Shown in pieces: positions 26,029 to 34,485 of a stretch of DNA of 64,000 bases. The notes beneath the pieces are model-generated. The model searched no databases. It saw only the letters and a program-made list of their open reading frames with translations, and was not told the origin of the DNA. The position numbers and the translations under genes were made by a program. Each line of letters opens with the position of its first letter. Position 1 is the stretch's first letter. Origin of the DNA: Lactiplantibacillus fabifermentans DSM 21115 (lineage in GTDB: Bacteria; Bacillota; Bacilli; Lactobacillales; Lactobacillaceae); the NCBI RefSeq assembly GCF_000498955.2, contig NZ_AYGX02000081.1, positions 1 to 64,000 of the forward strand. Reading direction: 5' to 3'.

Positions 26029-26642
26029 GACGCAATAAAAAATTAGTCTTAACCGCTAGCATCATCTTACTAGTCGCTATCTTGGCCGTAATTACAGTCG
26101 CGGTAACTCATAAGACGGCGGCCGCCAAGCAACGCGCCATTGCGACTAGTCGCACCACGACCAAAAAACACGCTAAGGCGTCGGTCATGCGCACGCCCAT
26201 TAACTGGCGCAAATCTTCAGAAACAGTTGCTTATCCAAGCGTCAAAAAATATCCGAACTTATGGATTCACGTTTCCTTGGAAAAACAACGGATGTACTTG
26301 ATGAATAAACAGCACGTCTTATACACCATGTATGCTTCCACCGGGGTCCAAACCGCTGACCGTAAAACACCCCGTGGAACGTATCACGTTCAAGCCGAAC
26401 GCGGGAAATATTTTTACAGTGCCTCGGTCAGCGAAGGCGCCTATTACTGGGTTTCCTGGCTGAATCACGGTGAATATTTATTCCACTCTACGCCGGTCGA
26501 CGCTCAAGGTCACTTCATCAAATCAGACGCCGCCGATTTAGGCAAAAAGCCATCTTCACATGGTTGTGTCCATCTGAGCGTGGCCGACTCTAAATGGGTC
26601 TACGAAAACATTCGCTATGGTACCAAAGTGGTTATTAACTAA
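26025..26642 (+). CDS. L,D-transpeptidase (YkuD domain)
   Basis: 205 residues with an N-terminal signal anchor (LVLTASIILLVAILAVITVAV) and a basic/Thr-rich linker. The YkuD catalytic domain runs from about 85 to the end, with HVSLEKQRMYLM, GVQTADRKTPRGTYHV and the active-site motif SSHGCVHLSVADSKWVY near residue 183. It forms 3-3 cross-links in peptidoglycan or attaches other molecules, outside the membrane. It starts four bases inside a 28-codon leader frame and ends before a terminator. Confidence 0.9.
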   Translation: MRRNKKLVLTASIILLVAILAVITVAVTHKTAAAKQRAIATSRTTTKKHAKASVMRTPINWRKSSETVAYPSVKKYPNLWIHVSLEKQRMYLMNKQHVLYTMYASTGVQTADRKTPRGTYHVQAERGKYFYSASVSEGAYYWVSWLNHGEYLFHSTPVDAQGHFIKSDAADLGKKPSSHGCVHLSVADSKWVYENIRYGTKVVIN

Positions 26643-26662
26643 AAAATCAAAATAATTATATT

Positions 26663-26708
26663 CAAGGTGGGTACCAACGTAACTAATTACGGTGGTATCC
26701 ACCTTTTA
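26663..26708 (+). terminator. Terminator of the L,D-transpeptidase gene
   Basis: AAGGTGGGTACCAACGTAA and TTACGGTGGTATCCACCTT pair with single-base symmetric mismatches, followed by TTAT. Confidence 0.7.
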
Positions 26709-26925
26709 TGTCGTGACAATTCATTGAGGACAAAACTCGCCCGATACTGACCGCAGTGCGCTAATATACTGAACTGGTTAACGTTTGAACGGTCACTAAT
26801 CAATTTAGGAATTCTTACTCAACAATTAAAAACAGCCACAAAATACCGAGCATAATTTATAAGCAACATCAATAGTGCTATCTGCAAAAATAACCTCGCC
26901 TTATTATGATTTAAAAATCAATTTA

Positions 26926-27108
26926 GCTGCCGGCTGACCGTAATGGAAGCCGCCATGCGAGTGGCGTTAACGGGATTGGGCTGTATATCCCGTTTACACC
27001 ACGGACGCCTTTTGAGACTTGTTCTTTATGCTCAAAAGCGAGGTCCAAGACCGCCCTTCAGGCTTGGACCGGTCCCCATGGCGGCTGGAATTACGGTCAG
27101 TCGGCAGC
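26926..27108 (+). repeat. Structured intergenic element, subfamily B, copy B2
   Basis: Outer stem GCTGCCGGCTGACCGTAAT/ATTACGGTCAGTCGGCAGC with the same GGA/GGA internal loop, P2 GTGGCGTTAACGGGATT/TATATCCCGTTTACACCAC, P3, and P4 with loop GACCGCCCTTCAGG and a following GGTC. Compared with B1 the outer stem changes are G-U wobbles or paired. It sits between two convergent terminators. Confidence 0.85.
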
Positions 27109-27156
27109 GGGAAGTATCCACATACCATCACTGACTCACCAGCTTTTAGATAGAAT

Positions 27157-27189
27157 AAAGGACCACGCTGACAATGAGCGTGGTCCTTA
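27157..27189 (-). terminator. Terminator of the glutamine-type ABC operon
   Basis: Minus-strand AAGGACCACGCTCA and TGACAATG... loop with AGCGTGGTCCTTT; perfect 12-bp stem AGGACCACGCT/AGCGTGGTCCT. Confidence 0.85.
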
Positions 27190-27193
27190 GTGA

Positions 27194-27934
27194 TTACATT
27201 AAAATCTTTGATAAGAAGTCTTTGGCCCGGTCCGTTTCAGGATGTGCAAAGAATTGTTCGGGGGTGTTGTTTTCTTGAATGTAGCCATCCGCCATGAACC
27301 AGATGCGGTCCCCAACGGATTTGGCAAAGCCCATTTCGTGGGTAACCACGACCATGGTCATACCTTCTTTGGCTAATTCTTGCATGATGTTCAAGACTTC
27401 ACCGACCATTTCAGGATCCAAGGCCGAAGTTGGTTCATCAAACAACATCACTTTCGGGTCCATCGCCAAGGCCCGTGCAATGGCAACCCGTTGCGCTTGC
27501 CCACCGGACAAACTCGTTGGGAAGGCATCGGCGTGGTCGTCTAAGCCAACCCGTTGTAATAACTCATGGGCGCGCTTAGTGGCCGTGGCATCGTCGACAT
27601 GTTTAACTTTCATCGGCGCTAACTTGATGTTTTCTAAGACCGTCATATTTGGGAATAAGTTAAAGCCTTGGAACACCATGCCCATCTTTTCCCGTAATTT
27701 GTTGACACTCTTTTGGTCCAACGTCGTCAAGTCTTGCCCTTCGAAGGCGACTTTCCCACTTGTTGGCGTTTCGAGCAAGTTCAAGCACCGAATAAAGGTA
27801 CTCTTCCCACCACCGGAAGGACCGATGACCACGATAACTTGGCCAGGTTCAACTTTTTCGGTGATGTCTTTTAAGACGTGATTATCGCCGAAGCTTTTGG
27901 CTAAGGCACTAACTTCAATTACTGGTTTAGTCAT
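27194..27934 (-). CDS. glnQ: Polar amino acid ABC transporter ATP-binding protein
   Basis: 246 residues of the GlnQ/HisP type: Walker [11 protein letters not shown]-loop [17 protein letters not shown], signature [17 protein letters not shown], Walker [14 protein letters not shown] and H-loop VTHEMGF. It energises uptake of a polar amino acid, probably glutamine/glutamate. Its ATG overlaps the last eight bases of the fused binding protein-permease gene, so the two are translated from one mRNA. Confidence 0.93.
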   Translation of the reverse strand: MTKPVIEVSALAKSFGDNHVLKDITEKVEPGQVIVVIGPSGGGKSTFIRCLNLLETPTSGKVAFEGQDLTTLDQKSVNKLREKMGMVFQGFNLFPNMTVLENIKLAPMKVKHVDDATATKRAHELLQRVGLDDHADAFPTSLSGGQAQRVAIARALAMDPKVMLFDEPTSALDPEMVGEVLNIMQELAKEGMTMVVVTHEMGFAKSVGDRIWFMADGYIQENNTPEQFFAHPETDRAKDFLSKILM

Positions 27935-29411
27935 GTTGCATCTTCCTTTCGAAGTGGTTCAAAATCCGTGATGCCGTGAAAGTCAAGATGAAGTACAAGA
28001 CCATGATGACCACGATTGGGGCCACCCCACGGTAAGTGTCAGAACGGACGATGTTACTTTGATAGATCAATTCAGTAACCCCGATAATTGAGACGATTGA
28101 ACTATCCTTGATCAAAGTAATAAATTCGTTCCCTAATGATGGCCAGATATTCTTCAATGCTTGTGGTAAGACCACGTAACGCATCGTTTCACCATTGGAC
28201 ATCCCTAAACTACGAGCAGCTTCAGTTTGACCAATGTTAACGGAATTAATCCCACCACGAATATATTCAGCAACATACGCCCCGGAGTTCAAGGAAATCG
28301 CAATAATCCCAGAAGTTAACGCTGGTAAATTGACAAAAATCCCTAAACCGAAGTAAACGAACATGACTTGAACCATCATTGGCGTTCCCCGAATGAATTC
28401 GACGTAGGCCGTTGAAATCCAACGTAATAAGTTTTTGAAGATGTTCCCTTTGGCCATCCGCGCTAAGGCTAATAAAATCCCAATGATGAACCCAAAGAAG
28501 ACGGAACAAACGGTAATAATTAAAGTATATTCAATCCCGGTTAAGAACGCCTTCCAATAATGGAACATTGACGTATTAACCGTATTAGTCTTCAAATATT
28601 TCCCAGCTTTTGGCAAATATTCCTTTTTGACTAAGTTTTCTTTTTTAATCTTATCAACGGTCTTGTTGACTTTGTTAACTAAGCTAGTCGACCCTTTCCG
28701 GAAAGCAATCGCGGATTTGGTGGCTGAAGAACTCATACTAAAGCCCGCTGGAATTGCAGCTAATTGCTTGTTGTTAGCAACATAAGCTTCCGCAGATGGC
28801 TTTTCCATGGCAACCCCATCAATTTTATGACTTTGTAAGGCCAAAATTAAATCAGATTGGGAGGTCATCCCTTTAACACTCGTATTCTTAGTTTGGTTCT
28901 TGGCAGCATTGTATTGCGTTGTCCCCGTTTGAGCACCTAACGTACCGCCACCAAAGGAATCTTTGTTTTTGTATTTATTCTTATCCGTCTTGTTGATGAC
29001 AATGTCATAACCACCTTGGTAATAAGCCTTAGTGAACGACACATTTTTCCGCCGCGCTGGCGTGGGGTTCATCCCAGAAATAATCATATCGATTTTCCCA
29101 GTTTGTAACGCCACTAACAATGAATCAAAGGACATTGATTTGACCTTTAACTTGACCCCAAGATCCTTGGCCACTTGTTGCCCAATATAAACATCCATCC
29201 CAACAATGGCACTCTTACCATTGACGGTCGCCTGGAATTCATATGGCGGGTAGTCTGGTGAAGTCCCCATCACCAAGACCCCTTTTTTCTGAATCTTTTC
29301 TAATGAATTATCTGCTGCTTGAGCCGATTGCGTATTCGTCTGCCCTAACGGCACGAACGTCAATACTAGCGCAACCACGATGACTAGCAACAACCCGATT
29401 TTTTTCTTCAT
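27927..29411 (-). CDS. Fused amino acid-binding protein and permease
   Basis: 494 residues. A signal peptide ([20 protein letters not shown]) leads to a periplasmic-binding-protein domain (about 40-270: [50 protein letters not shown]). The C-terminal 210 residues form a HisM/GlnP permease ([56 protein letters not shown]). Fusion of receptor and channel is typical of lactic-acid-bacterial GlnP. A strong promoter lies directly upstream and GlnQ is the partner ATPase. Confidence 0.92.
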   Translation of the reverse strand: MKKKIGLLLVIVVALVLTFVPLGQTNTQSAQAADNSLEKIQKKGVLVMGTSPDYPPYEFQATVNGKSAIVGMDVYIGQQVAKDLGVKLKVKSMSFDSLLVALQTGKIDMIISGMNPTPARRKNVSFTKAYYQGGYDIVINKTDKNKYKNKDSFGGGTLGAQTGTTQYNAAKNQTKNTSVKGMTSQSDLILALQSHKIDGVAMEKPSAEAYVANNKQLAAIPAGFSMSSSATKSAIAFRKGSTSLVNKVNKTVDKIKKENLVKKEYLPKAGKYLKTNTVNTSMFHYWKAFLTGIEYTLIITVCSVFFGFIIGILLALARMAKGNIFKNLLRWISTAYVEFIRGTPMMVQVMFVYFGLGIFVNLPALTSGIIAISLNSGAYVAEYIRGGINSVNIGQTEAARSLGMSNGETMRYVVLPQALKNIWPSLGNEFITLIKDSSIVSIIGVTELIYQSNIVRSDTYRGVAPIVVIMVLYFILTFTASRILNHFERKMQHD

Positions 29412-29445
29412 AAGCGCGCTCCTTATTTTCTTTTTACAAGAATAG

Positions 29446-29474
29446 AGTATAGACGCATATGATTATTTATGCAA
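29446..29474 (-). promoter_or_regulatory. Promoter of the glutamine-type ABC operon
   Basis: Minus-strand TTGCAT (29474-29469) and TATACT (29451-29446), 17 bases apart, about 35 bases before the start codon. Confidence 0.8.
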
Positions 29475-29553
29475 GTATTTTTGAAAAATCCTTTATTTTA
29501 TGCATAAATAAGTGGATTATACAGTTTTTAAGCGCTTTATTTTGCATAAACAA
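29462..29553. repeat. Three TGCATAAAYAA boxes upstream of the amino acid ABC operon
   Basis: TGCATAAATAA at 29464-29474 on the minus strand, TGCATAAATAA at 29501-29511 and TGCATAAACAA at 29543-29553 on the plus strand. The first overlaps the -35. Spacing and inversion suggest binding sites for an unidentified regulator of amino acid uptake. Confidence 0.45.
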
Positions 29554-29710
29554 GTTAATTCAAATTCAGTACAGCCGTTATTTCTTAACAAAATGATTAT
29601 AAAATCACCCAATTTATCCAGTATTCTAATCTAATCAACAAATTTTACTCAGCCGACCCACACCACCACTAACCATCCTTCCCGCCTGTTCATAATTAAA
29701 GTCACGTTTA

Positions 29711-29886
29711 GCCCGGGGCCACTTGGTGGTGCGCCGTGTCGCAATAACTAGTCGGCGATTTTCCGACTAGTTATTGGGGCCGACTTTTTAGACCGGCAAT
29801 GGGTTGTAGCCGGGCCAAAAAGCGCCCTGGCGACCGCCCTTTGGCGCCAGGTCTGCCCCACGGCGCATCACCAAGTGGCACCGGGC
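29711..29886 (+). repeat. Structured intergenic element, subfamily A, copy A2
   Basis: P1 GCCCGGGGCCACTTGGTG.../...CACCAAGTGGCACCGGGC (one mismatch), inner GCGCCGTG/CACGGCGC; P2 CAATAACTAGTCGG/CCGACTAGTTATTG; P3 CTTTTTAGACCGGC/GCCGGGCCAAAAAG; P4 CCTGGCG/CGCCAGG with loop ACCGCCCTTTGG, then GGTC overlapping the stem. Compared with A1, P1 and P2 differ in sequence but stay paired. Confidence 0.85.
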
Positions 29887-29899
29887 GGCTGACAAATTA

Positions 29900-29928
29900 C
29901 TGACAAACCAAGAAAAATTTGCTATGAT
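29900..29928 (+). promoter_or_regulatory. Promoter of the 55-aa gene
   Basis: CTGACA (29900-29905) and TATGAT (29923-29928) with a 17-base spacer, starting 13 bases after element A2. Confidence 0.7.
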
Positions 29929-29954
29929 TAGCGGTAATCGAAAGGAATGATTGC

Positions 29955-30122
29955 ATGAGTTTAAAAGTTCAACGTCAAGATAACTTAGACAAATTATTTG
30001 ATAAGTTTGCGATTGGTCCGGATGACAAGGACAAGTTAACGACTAAGGCCGTCCAAGACACCATTGACGAACATGCCAACCGTACTGCTAAACAAAAACC
30101 AGCTAAAGACGACAAAAAATAG
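29955..30122 (+). CDS. Small charged protein (55 aa), SPJ_0845-like
   Basis: ATG 29955 follows AAAGGAATGATTGC; stop TAG at 30120-30122. The sequence (LKVQRQDNLDKLFDKFAIG, PDDKDKLTTKAVQDTIDEH, Lys/Asp-rich tail) is a short helical, highly charged protein like those annotated as SPJ_0845 family in streptococci and lactobacilli; that name is recalled, not searched. Own promoter and a perfect terminator make it a convincing single gene. Function unknown. Confidence 0.7.
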   Translation: MSLKVQRQDNLDKLFDKFAIGPDDKDKLTTKAVQDTIDEHANRTAKQKPAKDDKK

Positions 30123-30124
30123 TC

Positions 30125-30166
30125 AAAAAAACGTGGTCACGAAATTAATCGTGACCACGTTTTTTA
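30125..30166. terminator. Bidirectional terminator
   Basis: AAAAAACGTGGTCACGA/TCGTGACCACGTTTTTT, perfect stem between convergent genes. Confidence 0.95.
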
Positions 30167-30173
30167 ACGGACT

Positions 30174-30581
30174 TTAGCAAATCTTCGTCCCGATGGTTTG
30201 CATCTTTTCGCGACGTTCCGCTTCCGTTTCCGGACTAACGTCACGCCAATCAACAACAGACAACGCGCCATCTAACATGCCGCTATCATCCTTTAAAGCT
30301 AAGGCGTTGTGCCAGCGTGAAATATTGAGACCATTTCCTAAGAAGGTCGCATCAGCCGGCGCAGTCGCCATATCATACCCAGCGTTGTTTTCCAATGGCG
30401 TCGTGTAATCCGGATCAGCAGCATTTAAAATAACAAGTTGGAATTTATTTCCAATGGCACAACTCCCACCTAAACTCGAATATTTATTCGACCCGTCATC
30501 GACGGTCAAAATTACCCGACTCCCAGCAGGAATCTTATCTGCTAAATAAGCTTGCGCGTCATCTTTAATGTTAATCTTCAT
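30174..30581 (-). CDS. HesB/IscA-like iron-sulfur biosynthesis family protein
   Basis: 135 residues matching the lactobacillar HesB-like group: MKINIKDDAQAYLADKIPAGSR in segments, LTVDDGSNKYSS, GGSCAIGNKFQLVIL. The three conserved cysteines of true A-type Fe-S carriers are not present in the usual CxC pattern, so scaffold function is doubtful. ATG 30581 has AAAGGG eleven bases upstream; the longer frame to 30617 has no site. Single gene with its own terminator. Confidence 0.65.
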   Translation of the reverse strand: MKINIKDDAQAYLADKIPAGSRVILTVDDGSNKYSSLGGSCAIGNKFQLVILNAADPDYTTPLENNAGYDMATAPADATFLGNGLNISRWHNALALKDDSGMLDGALSVVDWRDVSPETEAERREKMQTIGTKIC

Positions 30582-30865
30582 GATCCAGCACCCTTTCTCT
30601 TCTAACCAATTGTGCACAACTCTTTTCTACATGGTTAAATATAGCCCATTACTAAGTTAATTGCAATTAAGATGCTTACAAAAAGTTAATAGTTTACCAA
30701 ATGGTCTGACTAGCGACGACATTAGCCCAACTGCCAACACTTAATAATAAATGCGTAGTAGCCCACTTGCAAAAATTCACGCTGAGCTCACACTACCAAT
30801 AACTTTGAAGATTCTTTTCTCAAGTTGGCTGGCTCACAGCTAGTTTTAGGATTATCATCCATAAC

Positions 30866-30908
30866 CAAAAACATCTAGCTACATTCGAATGTGCAGCTGG
30901 ATGTTTTT
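30866..30908. terminator. Terminator-like hairpin
   Basis: AAAAACATCTAGCTACATT/AATGTGCAGCTGGATGTTTTT. It lies in a 420-base intergenic region between the HesB-like gene and element B3, with no adjacent gene end, so what it terminates is unclear. Confidence 0.55.
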
Positions 30909-31004
30909 AGTATATAAGCTGAATTTAGCAGGATTTTTCCATACATTGGTGAATCTACAACTAGCATCTCCGACCAACCAATTCTTAAAGCAAAATCAAT
31001 TCAG

Positions 31005-31187
31005 TTGTGAGTCCGTAGCAATGGAAGTTGCCGTGCAAGTGGCGTTAGTGCGGCTGCTTTTGCCGGACTTACACCACCGACATCTTTGAAGATTGGTGAA
31101 CTGTGCCAAGCTTCAAAGTGAGGTTCGAGACCGCTTTTTGGCTCGAACCGGTCGCCACGGCTACTGGAATTACTACGGACTCACAAC
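31005..31187 (+). repeat. Structured intergenic element, subfamily B, divergent copy B3
   Basis: P1 GTTGTGAGTCCGTAG/CTACGGACTCACAAC is perfect but of different sequence from B1/B2; the GGA/GGA internal loop (AATGGAAG facing CTGGAATT) is kept. P2 GTGGCGTTA.../...TTACACCAC, P3 CTTTGAAGATTGG/CCAAGCTTCAAAG, P4 GGTTCGAG/CTCGAACC with loop GACCGCTTTTTGG and following GGTC. Compensatory changes relative to B1 (GGTCCAAG/CTTGGACC) are evident. Confidence 0.85.
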
Positions 31188-31220
31188 GACAATTTCAAAT
31201 TGACCAATCTTGATTGAAAC

Positions 31221-32363
31221 CTAATCAAAGATTTCCTGATGTTGGCGGCGCATAAAGCCGAAGACAGCCAAACTAAAGAATAGTAGTCCGAATAAGCCGA
31301 CCATCGCTAATTGCCCCCAGAAGCGACTAGTAATTGTGCCATTTTGAAGTTGCTGCAACGCTTGTAAAATCCAATATTGAGGTGTGACCATGGCGACCTT
31401 TTGCATCACCGCGGGCATAACCGATAACTGGATTAAGCAGCCGGATAACAAGCTCGTCACCGTGATCAGCAACACTTGAATCCCATTGGCCATCCCCGTG
31501 CTTGGTGCTAAGACCCCAATGGCTAACGACCATAAAACCGCTAGCAGTCCAAACCAACACAAGACGGCAAACAGCGGTAAAATCCCCATGCCGACATCAA
31601 TTTTAAAAACGCCAACCATCACGGTAATGGCTAAGCCAATTTCAACGACCATTGCTAACATCGCAAAGCCAGCGGTGCCAATGAAATAATTGGCGGGACT
31701 TAGCGGGGCGAGCATCGTCCGTTGATAAGTTTGATTACGCCGTTCACGTTGTAGACTCCGCGTGCCAAAAGTATTCGCTTGGTACAATAACATCATCAAT
31801 AAAAAGCCAATAATTTGGATGGTCAGCGTATGGGCCGAGGCTTGCTGGTCGATTTGCTTAATTTTCAAGGTCGGCGTTTGTTGTTGCAACGTCTGGCCGA
31901 CTTGCTGCAAATCCGCGGTTTTATTAGTCATCGCCTGCAGTTGCAACACATTGACCGCCGCCGCTTTGACCATATTTTTAACGGTCGTTAATAACGCGCC
32001 ATGTTGAATCGAGGCGACCGTCACAGCGGGGTGCTGACCGTTCGTAATTTGTCGCTGATAGCCCGCCGGAATCGTCACGATGGCGGTGACCGATTGCTGC
32101 ACTAAAGCTTGTTGCTGGGTCTTTTTAGTCGTCAACGTTTGGACCGTCACCCGCCGTCGTAAATTCGTGGCCAGTAAACGACTAGCCGCACTATCATCGT
32201 GGTCAACCACGCCGACTGTCAACGTATTTTGCGTCGTCGATGTTGAGGTGTATAAATACAACCCGACACTCAAAAATGGAATGGCTAATAAAAAGAGCAC
32301 TTGCCATGGATGGTTCTTCCACATGATAATTCGTTCACGAATTAACCATAAACTTGCTTGCAT
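31221..32363 (-). CDS. ABC-2 type permease (second of pair)
   Basis: 380 residues in the YhgE/ABC-2 layout: one N-terminal membrane helix (PWQVLFLLAIPFLSVGLYLY), a long extracytoplasmic loop (about 45-190), then five to six C-terminal helices ending in FMRRQHQEIFD. It is adjacent to, and co-oriented with, a second such permease and an ATPase, so the three form one exporter controlled by the two-component system upstream. ATG has GGAGGTG upstream. The stop is followed by element B3 further right-to-left. Confidence 0.82.
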   Translation of the reverse strand: MQASLWLIRERIIMWKNHPWQVLFLLAIPFLSVGLYLYTSTSTTQNTLTVGVVDHDDSAASRLLATNLRRRVTVQTLTTKKTQQQALVQQSVTAIVTIPAGYQRQITNGQHPAVTVASIQHGALLTTVKNMVKAAAVNVLQLQAMTNKTADLQQVGQTLQQQTPTLKIKQIDQQASAHTLTIQIIGFLLMMLLYQANTFGTRSLQRERRNQTYQRTMLAPLSPANYFIGTAGFAMLAMVVEIGLAITVMVGVFKIDVGMGILPLFAVLCWFGLLAVLWSLAIGVLAPSTGMANGIQVLLITVTSLLSGCLIQLSVMPAVMQKVAMVTPQYWILQALQQLQNGTITSRFWGQLAMVGLFGLLFFSLAVFGFMRRQHQEIFD

Positions 32364-33443
32364 TTAAAACACCTCCCGTCGCCGCATGACCACATTGATA
32401 AGACCTAGTAATCCGGCGGTCACACTTAAACTCAACCAAACGCCCGACCAATTCAACGGATTACTCGTCCACAGCGCTGAACGCAATGGCCCCATCACCC
32501 ACCCAAGTGGTGAAAAAGCCATCATCGTCGTACTCGTTGGAAAGTAACCACCACCAAGAAACGCCACTAATTGAATCACAATTTGCATAACACCTTCACC
32601 TAATTGCGCGGCAACCGTTTCTAATGCTAAGCCCAGTACTAAAAACAAGGCCATTAAGCTGGCGAAGTTGGCAAACGCGAATGGTAAGGCGCGTAGCCAT
32701 GGCATCTGAAAGAGCCCGGCCGTAATGCCCATCAAGACTGCAATAACGAGTAAGCCATACAGCAGATGTCCAGCCACCGTCGCATTTAAGAGCTGGCCTT
32801 TCGAAATTGGTGTGAGCAATTCACGGGCCAAAGTCTGTTGTCGCCGGGCTTTGCCGAACATGTCTAACCCAATTTCAGCAAAATACAACATGAACATCCC
32901 CATCATCGCTAACGCATAATATTGAAATGAGGTCGCGGATCGTTGCACTTGGGCCCGATTGACGGTGACCAACTCGGCTGACTTAACCGTCACAATCGGC
33001 CGTTGATAATGAATGGCCGTTTTGACTAAGCCTAACGTTTGTGCCAGCTCAGCTAACGTCCCCTTCAACAGTGCATTTTGATAGTCATTCAAGTTTTTAG
33101 CCGTGGCCACTTGGATGTGCGCTTGTTCAATGGTCACGGCCGCCGTATTCGCGTGATTACGCACATACGCCTGGGCCACTTTTGTTGAAGCACGCGGCGT
33201 AAAGTCGAGATGAGCCACTTTGGTTTTTGTTACCAATTGCTTGACGAGCTTAGCCTGTTGCGCATCTTTGACCACATATTGGACATGTACCGGATTAACG
33301 GTCGCATCGAGTTGCGTCGCAAAGACACTTTGCAACACGAGACCTAAAATGACCATTAAACTCACCGGCATGATCAAGAAATAAATATAATTTGATTTTA
33401 GCCGCAAATCTTGTAATAAAATGCGCTTAATCACTGTTATCAT
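32364..33443 (-). CDS. ABC-2 type permease (first of pair)
   Basis: 359 residues with an N-terminal helix (FLIMPVSLMVILGLVLQ), an external loop of about 130 residues and five to six C-terminal helices. ATG 33443 has AGGGG eight bases upstream; a GTG three codons earlier overlaps that site. It starts 11 bases after the ATPase stop and its own stop abuts the next permease. Together with the ATPase it likely forms a heterodimeric exporter, for drugs, lipids or antimicrobial peptides. Confidence 0.82.
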   Translation of the reverse strand: MITVIKRILLQDLRLKSNYIYFLIMPVSLMVILGLVLQSVFATQLDATVNPVHVQYVVKDAQQAKLVKQLVTKTKVAHLDFTPRASTKVAQAYVRNHANTAAVTIEQAHIQVATAKNLNDYQNALLKGTLAELAQTLGLVKTAIHYQRPIVTVKSAELVTVNRAQVQRSATSFQYYALAMMGMFMLYFAEIGLDMFGKARRQQTLARELLTPISKGQLLNATVAGHLLYGLLVIAVLMGITAGLFQMPWLRALPFAFANFASLMALFLVLGLALETVAAQLGEGVMQIVIQLVAFLGGGYFPTSTTMMAFSPLGWVMGPLRSALWTSNPLNWSGVWLSLSVTAGLLGLINVVMRRREVF

Positions 33444-33454
33444 CTTGTTCACCC

Positions 33455-34393
33455 CTAATCGCGCAAATTGCGCCCGGTCAAGTTTAAAAAGACCGTCTCT
33501 AAATCAAGTTTCGGTTGGTCGATACTGTCGACGGCGACCCCTTGATCAATCAACGTCATTAAGACTTGATTCAGCGGATTGCTGGCAACATCCAAGACTA
33601 ATTGCAGATTTTGCTCGTGCAGCGTCGCTTGTTGCACGCCGGCAATCGCCGTAATGGCCGCTAATTCAAGCTGGTCGGCGTGATTGACGACAATCGTCAC
33701 TTGCTTGGCATCCGTCACGAGATTGACTAATTCGGCCTCCGTCCCATGCGCAATGACTTGCCCATGGTCAATAATGACGATGTTATCCGCCAGCCGCTCC
33801 ACTTCTTCCATATAGTGACTCGTATACACCACGGTCATCCCATTGGCCCGCATTTTTTCAATCGCCGTCAAAATATAGTTACGTGATTGTGGGTCGATAC
33901 CGACAGTGGGTTCATCCATAAACAACAAATCCGGTTGATGGACAATCGCCATCGCAATATTCAACCGCCGTTGCATCCCACCGGAAAAAGTTGCCGGCCG
34001 CTGGTTTGCATGGTCAGTCAAGTCAACTACCGCTAACGCCCGGGTAACAGCGGTTTTTAAGGCCGTACCGCGTAAGCCATACAAGCCGCCAAAATAGCGC
34101 ACGTTTTCGGCCGCTGATAAATCATCAAAAATAGCCAATTCTTGTGGTACCACGCCAAATCGGCGGCGAATCGCGGTATTGGTCGGAGTTAAGTTTTCAC
34201 CAAACAATTCCACCCGACCGCTCGTTTTATTCAATAACCCAGTAATCATATTGATCGTGGTACTTTTGCCAGCACCATTCGGCCCCAACAGGCCTAAAAC
34301 CGTGCCCGGCGCGACCGTAAAACTCACATTGTCGACCGCAACTTGTGTGCCAAATTTTTTCGTTAAGCCCGTCACGACTAATCCAGTTGTCAT
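33455..34393 (-). CDS. ABC transporter ATP-binding protein
   Basis: 312 residues of the DrrA/CcmA type: Walker A GPNGAGKST, signature FSGGMQRRLNIAMAI, Walker B LLFMDEPTVGIDPQSR, H-loop TSHYMEEVERL, then a C-terminal DrrA-like domain (DAKQVTIVVNHADQL). It energises the two permeases downstream. The transporter follows a histidine kinase, separated by a terminator-like hairpin, suggesting control by the two-component system and partial readthrough. Confidence 0.93.
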   Translation of the reverse strand: MTTGLVVTGLTKKFGTQVAVDNVSFTVAPGTVLGLLGPNGAGKSTTINMITGLLNKTSGRVELFGENLTPTNTAIRRRFGVVPQELAIFDDLSAAENVRYFGGLYGLRGTALKTAVTRALAVVDLTDHANQRPATFSGGMQRRLNIAMAIVHQPDLLFMDEPTVGIDPQSRNYILTAIEKMRANGMTVVYTSHYMEEVERLADNIVIIDHGQVIAHGTEAELVNLVTDAKQVTIVVNHADQLELAAITAIAGVQQATLHEQNLQLVLDVASNPLNQVLMTLIDQGVAVDSIDQPKLDLETVFLNLTGRNLRD

Positions 34394-34430
34394 CTTGACG
34401 TCCCCCTCTGATTTAATGATTTAATTGTAT

Positions 34431-34466
34431 AAAAAAACGGAATTGCCACCCAGTGCAATTCCTCAT
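34431..34466 (-). terminator. Terminator or attenuator between kinase and ABC genes
   Basis: Minus-strand GGAATTGC-ACTGGGTG-GCAATTCC followed by TTTTTTT. It separates the regulatory genes from the transporter genes transcribed the same way. Confidence 0.8.
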
Positions 34467-34485
34467 TAATTAGACGTGAGATTTC

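Noticed and set aside
26943-27134. 63-codon open frame
   Set aside because: It is within element B2 and changes frame relative to B1 because of an inserted TA; no ribosome site.
30174-30617. Longer start for the HesB-like gene
   Set aside because: The first 12 residues precede the ribosome site AAAGGG, so ATG 30581 is preferred.
30889-31089. 66-codon open frame
   Set aside because: Begins in a terminator-like hairpin and runs into element B3; not coding in character.
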